Positions 18,179 through 25,714 of a stretch of 64,000 nt of DNA are shown piece by piece. A model generated the notes under the pieces. The model did no database searches. It had not been told where the DNA came from and was given only the letters and a program-made list of their open reading frames with translations. Location of the stretch: positions 4,154,001 to 4,218,000 of the forward strand of contig OZ242200.1 of assembly GCA_965205995.1 (NCBI GenBank), written 5' to 3'. Position 1 is the stretch's first letter; each line of letters starts with the position of its first letter. The DNA comes from MPNO01 sp965205995. Lineage in GTDB: Bacteria > Pseudomonadota > Alphaproteobacteria > MPNO01. The position numbers and the translations under genes are program-made.

Positions 18179-18201
18179 GGGGAGGGTTTCAAACCCTCCC
18201 C
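18179..18201. repeat. 23-bp near-perfect palindrome (REP-like)
   Basis: GGGGAGGGTTT, a single C, then AAACCCTCCCC: 11-base arms with a one-base centre. It lies in the non-coding stretch between the IS3 remnant and ynfA. Such short GC-ended palindromes are typical of dispersed repeats or the ends of very small non-autonomous elements; no second copy was seen in this window. Confidence 0.7.
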
Positions 18202-18254
18202 TACAATATCGGCCGGGTGCCGCTACGGTATCGCGATGGCTGCGAAGATACCGT

Positions 18255-18581
18255 TCAGGAACTGTGCGGCGCGAAGAGAACGATGCCGGCGCCGATCAGC
18301 ACCACGCAGGCGCCGATCAAATCCCAGCGGTCCGGAGCTACGCCCTCGACGGCCCACAACCACATCACTGACGCGGCAACGTAGATGCCGCCATAGGCGG
18401 CATAGGCGCGCCCTGCCGCGTGCACATCGGCCAGGGTCAGCAGCCAGGCGAAGATCGCCAGCGAGACCATGCCCGGCAGCAGCCACCAGACCGACTTGTC
18501 GAGGCGGAGCCACGCCCAGAACGCAAAGCATCCGGCAATCTCGGCGAGAGCCGCCCCGACATATGCGGCGATCGTAGTCAC
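18255..18581 (-). CDS. ynfA: YnfA/UPF0060 family four-helix membrane protein
   Basis: A 108-residue integral membrane protein with four hydrophobic helices, of the UPF0060 family, which is distantly related to small multidrug resistance transporters. The characteristic features are the ALAEIAGCFAFWAWLR start of helix 1-2, the RAYAAYGGIYVAASVMWLW segment of helix 3 and WDLIGACVVLIGAGIVLF of helix 4. The length is typical (105-112). It sits in the degraded island between an IS3 remnant and a restriction-gene remnant and may have arrived with them. Transport function is inferred from the family. Confidence 0.9.
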   Translation of the reverse strand: MTTIAAYVGAALAEIAGCFAFWAWLRLDKSVWWLLPGMVSLAIFAWLLTLADVHAAGRAYAAYGGIYVAASVMWLWAVEGVAPDRWDLIGACVVLIGAGIVLFAPHSS

Positions 18582-18693
18582 GCAATTTCCTTATCAGATC
18601 GCGTTCCGCCACACCAATTTTCGAAGCCGGTCCCGGAGGATCCCGCCGATCGACCGCTTCAGCCGCGCCTGTGGACGTTCGCCGCCAGATCCT

Positions 18694-19020
18694 TCAGATA
18701 TGGCGCCAGGTATGCCAGACCTGCGCCCAGTCGGGCCCGAGCTCGGCCTTCCACGCCTCGGGCAGGCGTTCGCCCTGCGGCATGATGTGGTCGGCCGTAT
18801 AGGACGAAAGCGGCACGGTTTCCTTGCGGCCGTGATTCCCGGGCCGCTCGAGCACCGCATCGCGGTGTTTGAAGCGGTACATGTTGCGGGTCGTCAACTC
18901 GGCGCGGAAGGCGTCGTCGGAGGGGAAGGCGTGCCCGTCCGGCTGGGACAGGAACCAGGCCCGGACGCTCTCGACATAGCGGTCCGGCTCGATGGCGCTC
19001 GCAGCCCTGGCGAACACCGG
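18694..19020 (-). pseudogene. Remnant of GmrSD/DUF1524-type restriction endonuclease subunit
   Basis: A fragment of about 105 residues matching the C-terminal HNH-like DUF1524 region of GmrSD/DUF262-family type IV restriction proteins: a FPSDDAFRAELTTRNMYR block, ERPGNHGRKE, then YTADHIMPQGERLPEAW with the HxxP nuclease motif and WKAELGPDWAQVWHTW. In intact proteins this is followed by LHxLGNLTLT; here the reading frame ends at HTWRHI and the match stops. The whole N-terminal ParB-like GTP/DNA domain is missing. It is a relic of a defence gene inside the island. The upstream limit is approximate. Confidence 0.7.
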
Positions 19021-19107
19021 CGGCGCTGCGGCGGCGTCAGATCGTCCACATGAGAAACGAGTCCCGAGACCACTCTTGATCCATCCGCGCGTCGCTCCCC
19101 CGAACAA

Positions 19108-19676
19108 ACCGGGAACCGCCCATCTCCATGACTACGACCTGCAAACTTGGCCTTGTAATATACCTATCAACTCACCATATACTTGTTATGGATAATTGGT
19201 TTCGATAATACTGAAAGCGGATTTGCGTGTCTTTCGTGAGATTTTCTTCACCGAAACATGCTCTGCCGATGCATCGCATCGACAGAATGCGCAAGCCTGC
19301 ACCGACAGCGGAGTTTCCGGCCGCACAGCTCGAAAAGAAACCGGTCCACGCAGTGTCTGCGACAAAGTCTTGACATTCGATGGCGAGGAGGGCGCAGCGC
19401 CTTTCTCGCTCACCAACAAGAAAACCGCGTCGACATGGGCTGGATTCGATACAGTCCTTGGTACTTCTGGCGTTCTTCACACAGCCGATTTCGGCCCCCA
19501 CGATTGATCGGCGCCGCAATCAAGGTGGCGCAGAAATCCAGGTGGCATTGGCCAAACCGCTGGTTCGGACGGCGGCGCGACCACGTTCGGGTCTATGTGG
19601 CTAAACGGTGTTCGAAGGATCCGAAGCGGCCTTCGCGATCCGTTCGCCAGTTCGTAATTTTGCTCAAGGAGCCTCG
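19108..19676. other. Gene-free low-GC stretch upstream of the DUF1611 gene
   Basis: About 570 bases, with an AT-rich core near 19140-19250. Open frames of 100-200 residues on both strands overlap one another and contain no recognisable motif. It presumably contains the promoter of the DUF1611-racemase pair; I did not find a convincing -35/-10 pair at a sensible distance from the start at 19677. Confidence 0.45.
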
Positions 19677-20861
19677 ATGCCCATTGCCCCGTTGGAGAAA
19701 TCGCCAAATGCGTTCGCCGTCGCTCCGCACTCTCCCGGTATTAATCGTCTCGCAACGATCCCATTCCATGAGCGGAAGCGGACTGCGACGGCGGTCATCT
19801 ATTGCGAGGAGAACTTCGGTGAAATCGACGGTAAGACCGCCAACGGGCTCATCCGGCATTCAGAGAAGTACGAAATCCTCTCGGTGATCGATAGCAAGCA
19901 GGCTGGACTCGACACCGGTGAGGTGCTTGGTGGGAAGGCCAACGCCATCCCGGTTTGCCGCGATCTCACTGACGCCCTGTCTCGCGCCGTGGGTGTCCCT
20001 GACTACTTCATCTTCGGGATGGCGCCCAAGAGTGGAATGTTGTCGACAGGTGAGCGAGGCGTCGTGCTCGATGCCTTGGCACGCGGAATGAATGTCGTGA
20101 GCGGTCTCCATGAATTTTTGACCGACGACCCGGAGTTCGTGGCCGCGGGCATAGCGAATAACGTCGCGATCCTTGATATGCGCAAACCCCGCGCCAAGAA
20201 AGATCTGCGGATGTTCGACGATCGAATCGCCGAAGTCACCTGCCCGCGAATTGCCGTGCTCGGAACCGACAGTGCCATCGGCAAGCGCACCACCGCCACG
20301 ATCCTGACCCGTGTTCTCAACGATCACGGCTTGAAAGCCGTCATGGTCAGCACTGGTCAGACCGGCTTGATCCAAGGGGCCCGCCACGGTGTCGCGCTCG
20401 ATGCCGTTCCGTCGCAATTCTGCTCCGGTGAGTTGGAGGCGACCATGATCGAGGCGTTCCAGGAAGAGCGTCCGGATGTGATCATCATCGAAGGTCAAGG
20501 CGCACTGAGTCATCCGGCTTTCAGCTCCACGTCATTCATTTTGAGGGGCAGCAGACCCACCGGAGTCATTCTGCAGCATGCCCCGGGGCGGCGTCATCGC
20601 TGCGACTTCGAACAGATGACGATGCCATCGCCGGCCAGCGAAATCAATCTCATCCAGACCTTCGCCGATACGAAGGTTATCGGCCTCACGATCAACCACG
20701 AGAACATGACACAAGAAGCGGTAAGCGCCGCCATTATCCAGTACGAGAGTGAACTGGGTATTCCGGTCACGGACGCTTTGAGCCGTCCGCCCGGACGGTT
20801 GCTGGACATGGTCCGCCCGGCGATTCCGGCACTTGCGGAGAAGCGGACGGCCGCTGGCTGA
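19677..20861 (+). CDS. DUF1611-family protein (DgcN-like, P-loop-containing)
   Basis: A 394-residue protein of the DUF1611 family; characterised relatives include the D-glutamate N-acetyltransferase DgcN. The N-terminal Rossmann-like half contains AVIYCEENFGEIDGKTANGL and IDSKQAGLDTGEVL. The C-terminal half contains a P-loop-like GTDSAIGKRTT (196-206), the VSTGQTGLIQGARHGV segment and IEGQGALSHPAFS. The ATG at 19677 is preceded by AAGGAG at a good distance, better than an upstream in-frame start. It overlaps by one base (TGATG) a racemase gene, and the pair has clearly lower GC than the chromosome, consistent with transfer. The exact reaction is unknown; a role in D-amino-acid use is inferred from the family and partner. 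Confidence 0.85.
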   Translation: MPIAPLEKSPNAFAVAPHSPGINRLATIPFHERKRTATAVIYCEENFGEIDGKTANGLIRHSEKYEILSVIDSKQAGLDTGEVLGGKANAIPVCRDLTDALSRAVGVPDYFIFGMAPKSGMLSTGERGVVLDALARGMNVVSGLHEFLTDDPEFVAAGIANNVAILDMRKPRAKKDLRMFDDRIAEVTCPRIAVLGTDSAIGKRTTATILTRVLNDHGLKAVMVSTGQTGLIQGARHGVALDAVPSQFCSGELEATMIEAFQEERPDVIIIEGQGALSHPAFSSTSFILRGSRPTGVILQHAPGRRHRCDFEQMTMPSPASEINLIQTFADTKVIGLTINHENMTQEAVSAAIIQYESELGIPVTDALSRPPGRLLDMVRPAIPALAEKRTAAG

Positions 20862-21973
20862 TGACCGCATTGCGGTTGGAGATCGACCTTGAAAAGATCC
20901 GCCACAATGCTTCCACACTCGTCAAGCGGCTGAGACTCCGCGGCATATCCGTCACCGGAGTTACCAAAGCGACTTTAGGGTCACCGGAAATTGCCGGCGT
21001 GTTGCTTCAGGCAGGCGTACGGGCGATCGGCGACTCCCGCATTGAGAACATCGAAACGCTGCGTAATGCGGGGATATTGGCGCCCATGACACTGATCCGC
21101 TCTCCGATGATGAGTCAGGTCGAACGGGTCGCGGCGCATGCCGATGTCAGTTTCAATACGGAGCTGGAGGTCATCGGGAAGCTCTCCGATGCCGCGTACG
21201 GGTCGGGGCGGACGCATGGGATCGTGCTGATGGTCGAGCTTGGAGATCTCAGGGAGGGGATCATGCCGGAGGATCTCCTCGGCACCGTGCGTGAAACGCT
21301 TCGCTGCAGGAATATCGTGCTGAAGGGTATCGGCACGAACCTCGCTTGCCGGAGCGGCGTGTCCCCCGATGCTGCAAACATGGCAAAGTTGTCTGCCCTC
21401 GCCGAGTCCATCGATGCAGCCTTCGGTCTCACCCTCGATATCGTCTCCGGAGGGAATTCCGGCAATCTTCAGTGGGCGTTCAGCGCGGCAGGCACCGGAA
21501 GGATCAACGATCTTCGTCTCGGTGAGTCAATCCTGCTCGGCGTGGAGCCGCTCCATCGCCAACCGATCCATGGACTCTACACCGATGCCATCACACTGGT
21601 CGCGGCAGTGATCGAGTCCAAGGTCAAACCGTCGCAACCATGGGGCGATATCGGCCAAACTGCGTTTGGCGCCAAGCCGGCTGTCAAGGATCGCGGATTT
21701 GTCTCTCAGGCTATTTTGGCAGTCGGACATCAGGATACCGATCCAGAAGGCCTCACCGCGTCCTCTGGAATCGAGATTGTCGGGGCCAGCAGTGACCATC
21801 TCATTTTGAACTTGGGCAAGAACAAAGCGACCGTTGGTTCCGAGATCACGTTCCAACCCAACTACAGCGCAATGGTTCGCGCCATGACATCACCTTTTGT
21901 CGCCAAGATTTTAAAGCCGCGAACGCACAATGCCGGAGCCAACCAGGGCAAACGGAAGCAGGTGATTTTATAG
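20861..21973 (+). CDS. Alanine/ornithine racemase-family PLP enzyme (Orr-like)
   Basis: A 370-residue PLP-dependent racemase of the alanine-racemase fold, close in pattern to ornithine racemase Orr: IDLEKIRHNASTLVKR, then GVTKATLGSPEIA with the PLP lysine at residue 36. Next come GDSRIENIETLRNAGI, the LMVELGDLREGIMPEDL and GIGTNLACRSGV segments, DIVSGGNSGNLQW, and LRLGESILLGVEPL. There is no separate C-terminal beta domain of the long Alr type. It begins in the stop codon of the DUF1611 gene, so both are translated together. The substrate might be ornithine, lysine, glutamate or alanine; the sequence alone does not decide. Confidence 0.87.
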   Translation: MTALRLEIDLEKIRHNASTLVKRLRLRGISVTGVTKATLGSPEIAGVLLQAGVRAIGDSRIENIETLRNAGILAPMTLIRSPMMSQVERVAAHADVSFNTELEVIGKLSDAAYGSGRTHGIVLMVELGDLREGIMPEDLLGTVRETLRCRNIVLKGIGTNLACRSGVSPDAANMAKLSALAESIDAAFGLTLDIVSGGNSGNLQWAFSAAGTGRINDLRLGESILLGVEPLHRQPIHGLYTDAITLVAAVIESKVKPSQPWGDIGQTAFGAKPAVKDRGFVSQAILAVGHQDTDPEGLTASSGIEIVGASSDHLILNLGKNKATVGSEITFQPNYSAMVRAMTSPFVAKILKPRTHNAGANQGKRKQVIL

Positions 21974-22011
21974 CCTCGGCAATCGACAACCGGTCCGGTT
22001 TTGATGCCACT

Positions 22012-22164
22012 AGCAGTCTGTCGGACTATTGGTTGGATCTCCCTTAGAATCGCAGGATGAGCAACTTCGCGGACTGTGATCGGGACCAAGCGTTTCCGCT
22101 TCCTCCCGATCTGCGGGACTGGATCCCGGCGGAGTCCACGCACAGCAACACGTTCGTCGAATAG
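22012..22164 (+). mobile_element. Remnant of an IS1182-like insertion sequence (left end and transposase start)
   Basis: After AGTCTGTCGGACTATTGG, which resembles an IS end, an ATG at 22057 opens a 35-residue frame, MSNFADCDRDQAFPLPPDLR followed by DWIPAES. This matches the N-terminus of IS1182-type transposases (D-RxQ-x-LLPPxLxxWLP pattern). It then breaks off into THSNTFVE and a stop. The rest of the element is gone. Confidence 0.5.
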
Positions 22165-22237
22165 TGATCAAATATGAATCCGAAATGAGATGGTATATAT
22201 CATTGCATATATATCCCTAACGGGGCTTGAAGAAACC

Positions 22238-22357
22238 ATGGAGGCCGTAAAAAGCGGAACATCAACCTATCATGGAATCACCGCCTTGCATGTTACGGGA
22301 TTGTCGTCTACTTCCCAGAATGCAGCAAAGGTCCTCTGGAATGACAATCGCCGCTGA
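22238..22357 (+). other. Possible small ORF (39 codons)
   Basis: An ATG frame of 39 residues beginning MEAVKSGTSTYHGITALHV and ending VLWNDNRR, with a weak purine stretch (GAAGAAA) upstream and TATATAT runs before it. No family resemblance was seen. It may be chance in degraded sequence. Confidence 0.2.
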
Positions 22358-22381
22358 TGTCGAAGAACGGCACCCTACCTC

Positions 22382-22410
22382 TTGTGGGACCGCCTAACTC
22401 ATTGTATTAT
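22382..22410 (+). promoter_or_regulatory. Candidate pgi-mutL promoter at the island boundary
   Basis: TTGTGG (22382-22387), a 17-base spacer and TATTAT (22405-22410), ending 62 bases before the pgi GTG start. The -10 box matches five of six consensus bases; the -35 box is weak. It lies in island-type AT-rich sequence, so the insertion may have supplied the promoter of this housekeeping pair. Confidence 0.35.
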
Positions 22411-22472
22411 AAGCCGATAACCGGGAGATAACATACCCTAGTCAAGCGCCTATACAACTGGCAGAGCGAGTT

Positions 22473-23774
22473 GTGTCTCTTTACACTCAGGACCTGGCTG
22501 CCTGCTTCGCCGATGCGATCGGCGCGCGCGGCCTGGACCGGGCCGATTTCGAGACCGCGCTTGCGGCCACCGCGCCGGCGCTGGCGGCGATCCGCGAGGC
22601 CCATGAAGACGGCAGCCTGCCGATGCTCCGCCTGCCCGGCGAGCGCGGCGACCTCGAAGCATTGGCGCGGATCGCCGGGCGCTACCGCGCCGGCTTCGAC
22701 GATGTCGTCGTGCTGGGGACCGGCGGCTCCAGCCTCGGCGGGAAGACGCTCTGCGCCCTCGCCGATTGCGGCTTCGGGCCGCGCGCCGGTGCGCCCCGCA
22801 TCCGTTTCGCGGAAAACGTCGATCCCGACAGCCTGGACGCCCTGTTCTCCGCGCTCGACCTCTCTTGCACCGGCTGGCTCGCCGTCTCCAAATCGGGCGA
22901 GACCGCGGAGACCCTGGCCCAGCTCCTCCTCGCCATCGCGGCGCTCAACCAACGCGGCCTCGATGCCGGCGGGCGCATCACCGCGATAACCGAGCCCGGC
23001 GGCAACGCGCTGCGCCGGCTCGCCGCCGCGCATGGCATCGGGGTGCTCGATTGGGACCCCGGGATCGGCGGGCGGTATGCGGCGCTGTCCGCGTCCGGCC
23101 TGTTGCCGGCGATGATCGCGGGGCTCGACGCGAGCGCGATCAGAACGGGCGCGGCCGCGGTGCTCGACCCCGTGCTCGCGGGCGCTGCCCCCGGATCTGT
23201 GCCGGCCGCGGAAGGCGCGGCGCTCGCGGTCGCGGCGCTCCGCAGCCGCGGCATCGCCCAGACCGTGCTGATGCCCTATGCCGACAGCCTGGCCGATTTC
23301 GGCCTCTGGTTCCGCCAGCTCTGGGCCGAGAGTCTCGGCAAGGGCGGCACCGGCACCACGCCGATCGACGCGCTCGGCGCGGTCGACCAGCACAGCCAGC
23401 TGCAACTCTATCTCGGCGGGCCGGCGGACAAGCTGTTCACCCTGATCGTGCTGGACCGGGCCGGCAAGGGCGCCCGGATCCCCGCCGCCCTCGCCGCCGA
23501 CCCCGGGCTCTCCTATATCCGGGATCGCACGATCGGCGACTTGATGGACGCCGAGCAGCGGGCGACCGCCGAGGCGCTGGCGCGCAACGGGTGCCCGACG
23601 CGGTTGATCCGGCTGCCCATGCTCGACGAATCGGCAATCGGCGCGCTGATGATGCATTATATGCTGGAGACCGTGATCGCCGCGCATCTGCTGGGCGTCG
23701 ATGCGTTCGACCAGCCGGCGGTGGAGGAGGGAAAGATGCTCGCCCGGTCCTATCTGGCGGAGGATACGATATGA
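22473..23774 (+). CDS. pgi: Glucose-6-phosphate isomerase
   Basis: A 433-residue cytosolic sugar isomerase interconverting glucose 6-phosphate and fructose 6-phosphate. The SIS domain begins with VVLGTGGSSLGGKTL. The sugar-phosphate-binding segment LAVSKSGETAETLAQ, LWAESLGKGGTGTTPI and the catalytic VDQHSQLQLYLGGP follow. It belongs to the shorter (about 430-450) Pgi type rather than the 550-residue enterobacterial form. The start is a GTG with AGAGCGAG upstream. Its stop overlaps the mutL ATG. It restores the high-GC chromosomal composition right after the island. Confidence 0.9.
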   Translation: MSLYTQDLAACFADAIGARGLDRADFETALAATAPALAAIREAHEDGSLPMLRLPGERGDLEALARIAGRYRAGFDDVVVLGTGGSSLGGKTLCALADCGFGPRAGAPRIRFAENVDPDSLDALFSALDLSCTGWLAVSKSGETAETLAQLLLAIAALNQRGLDAGGRITAITEPGGNALRRLAAAHGIGVLDWDPGIGGRYAALSASGLLPAMIAGLDASAIRTGAAAVLDPVLAGAAPGSVPAAEGAALAVAALRSRGIAQTVLMPYADSLADFGLWFRQLWAESLGKGGTGTTPIDALGAVDQHSQLQLYLGGPADKLFTLIVLDRAGKGARIPAALAADPGLSYIRDRTIGDLMDAEQRATAEALARNGCPTRLIRLPMLDESAIGALMMHYMLETVIAAHLLGVDAFDQPAVEEGKMLARSYLAEDTI

Positions 23775-25534
23775 CCATCCGGCGTCTGCCGCCGACGCTG
23801 GTCAACCGCATCGCCGCGGGCGAGGTGGTGGAGCGTCCCTCCTCGGCGGTCAAGGAGCTGGTCGAGAACGCGATCGACGCCGGCGCGGGGCACATCGACG
23901 TGGTGCTGCGGGACGGCGGGCGGACGCTGATCGCCGTCGCCGACGACGGAAGCGGCATGACGGCGGAAGAGCTCACGCTGGCGGTCGAGCGGCACGCGAC
24001 CTCCAAGCTGCCGGACGACGATTTGTCGCGCATCGACACGCTCGGTTTCCGCGGCGAGGCGCTGCCCTCGATCGGCTCGGTCTGCCGCCTCACCATCGCC
24101 AGCCGCGCCCGGGGCGCGGCCGAGGCGAATGTCATCGCGGTCGAAGGCGGGGCGATCGGCCGCCCCCGCCCCGCCGCGCTCGCCGCCGGCACCAGGGTCG
24201 AGGTGCGCGATCTCTTCTACGCGACGCCGGCGCGGCTCAAATTCCTCAAATCGGCGCGCTCCGAGCTGCGCCACGCAACGGACGCGCTGCGCCGGCTCGC
24301 GCTCGCCGAGCCCGCGATCGCCTTCAGCCTGACCAGCGAGGAGCGCACCCATCTTCGCTACGACACCGGGACCGGGGATCTGCTGGACGCGGATGCGAGG
24401 CGGCTGGTGCAGGTGATGGGCGCCGAGTTCGCCGACAATTCCCTCGCCATCGAGGCCGAGCGCGAGGGGTTGAGACTGACCGGGCGCGCGGCGCTGCCGA
24501 CCCTCAACCGCGGCAACGCGCAGTCGCAATTCGTCTTCGTCAACGGCCGCCCGGTGCAGGACCGGCTGTTCTCGGGCGCGATCCGCGCGGCCTATACCGA
24601 CCTGCTCGCGCGCGACCGGCACCCGCTCGTGGTGCTGCGCCTGGAGGTCCCGCATCACGTCGTCGACGTCAACGTCCACCCGGCCAAGACGGAGGTCCGG
24701 TTCCGCGATGCCGGCGTGGTCCGCGGGCTGATCGTGGGCGCGCTCAAGCACGCCCTCGCGGGGGCCGGGCACCGCGCGTCCACCACGGTCGCCAGCTATG
24801 CGCTCGGCAGGTTCCAGCCCGGCTACGGCACGCCGTCGCCGGCGACGGGACATCTCGCCGAGGCGGCTTCCCGCTTCCAGGCGCCGCTCGAATCCGCCCA
24901 GGACTTCGCCCCCGCCGCCGCGGCGCCGGGCGAAGCCGCGCCCGAGGACCAGCCCTACCCCCTCGGCGCGGCGCGCGCCCAGCTCCATTCGACCTATGTC
25001 GTCGCCCAGACCGAAGACGGAATCGTCATCGTCGACCAGCACGCGGCGCATGAGCGCATCGTCTATGAGCGCATCAAGGCCCAGATCGGCGCGGGCGGGG
25101 CAGCGCAGCAGCCGCTGCTGATCCCCGAGGTGGTGGAGCTCGACGAGTCCGCGGCCGACCGGGTGGCCGCGCGGGCCGCCGAGCTCGCCGAGCTCGGCCT
25201 GGTCGTCGAGCGGTTCGGGCCGGAAGCGGTGATCGTCCGCGCCGTGCCGGCGCTGCTCGGGGTCAAGGAGGCAGCCGGGCTGGTCCGCGATCTCGCCGAC
25301 GAGCTCGCCCAGCACGGCACCGGGCTCGCGCTCAAGGAGCGGCTCGACGAGCTGTGCTCGACCATGGCCTGCCACGGCAGCGTCCGCGCCGGCAGGCGGC
25401 TGACGGCCGACGAGATGAACGCGCTCCTGCGCCAGATGGAGGCGACGCCCGGGTCGGGCCAGTGCAACCACGGCCGGCCCACCTATGTCGAGCTCAAGCT
25501 CGCCGATATCGAGCGCCTGTTCGGCAGGCGCTGA
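23771..25534 (+). CDS. mutL: DNA mismatch repair protein MutL
   Basis: A 587-residue GHKL ATPase that couples MutS mismatch recognition to strand incision. N-terminal motifs: IAAGEVVERPSSAVKELVEN (motif I), DDGSGM (motif II), ATSKL and the GFRGEALPSI motif III, followed by FVNGRP and the DVNVHPAKTEVRF block. The C-terminal domain carries the endonuclease motif DQHAAHERIVYE and the ACHGSVRAG and CNHGRPT zinc-site motifs, so this MutL should be a nicking type, as is usual in bacteria without MutH. The ATG at 23771 overlaps the pgi stop, implying coupled translation. Confidence 0.96.
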   Translation: MTIRRLPPTLVNRIAAGEVVERPSSAVKELVENAIDAGAGHIDVVLRDGGRTLIAVADDGSGMTAEELTLAVERHATSKLPDDDLSRIDTLGFRGEALPSIGSVCRLTIASRARGAAEANVIAVEGGAIGRPRPAALAAGTRVEVRDLFYATPARLKFLKSARSELRHATDALRRLALAEPAIAFSLTSEERTHLRYDTGTGDLLDADARRLVQVMGAEFADNSLAIEAEREGLRLTGRAALPTLNRGNAQSQFVFVNGRPVQDRLFSGAIRAAYTDLLARDRHPLVVLRLEVPHHVVDVNVHPAKTEVRFRDAGVVRGLIVGALKHALAGAGHRASTTVASYALGRFQPGYGTPSPATGHLAEAASRFQAPLESAQDFAPAAAAPGEAAPEDQPYPLGAARAQLHSTYVVAQTEDGIVIVDQHAAHERIVYERIKAQIGAGGAAQQPLLIPEVVELDESAADRVAARAAELAELGLVVERFGPEAVIVRAVPALLGVKEAAGLVRDLADELAQHGTGLALKERLDELCSTMACHGSVRAGRRLTADEMNALLRQMEATPGSGQCNHGRPTYVELKLADIERLFGRR

Positions 25535-25714
25535 CCGCCCCCCCTGATCGTCGCTTCCCGCGGCAGTTCACGATTTGGTTATGCCGTTATGACATAGCGG
25601 CAACGCCGTCCCATATGAAAAGGACCGAAACGCCGGCCCGAGTAGAGACCTGTTCGAGCCCACGGAACGGCCGGACTCAGCGGGCCGTTTCTCCGGAAGT
25701 CGGAACTGGAGCGC

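Larger units (their letters stand above)
21974..22472. other. Right boundary region of the island, AT-rich, mostly gene-free
   Basis: About 500 bases holding an IS1182-like remnant (22012-22164), an AT-rich stretch with repeated TATAT runs (22190-22215), a possible 39-codon open frame (22238-22357) and a candidate promoter before pgi (22382-22410). Nothing else is recognisable. Confidence 0.5.

Noticed and set aside
19172..19519. Minus-strand 115-residue frame in the island
   Set aside because: Cysteine/arginine-rich, no motif, overlapped by frames on the other strand; not supported.
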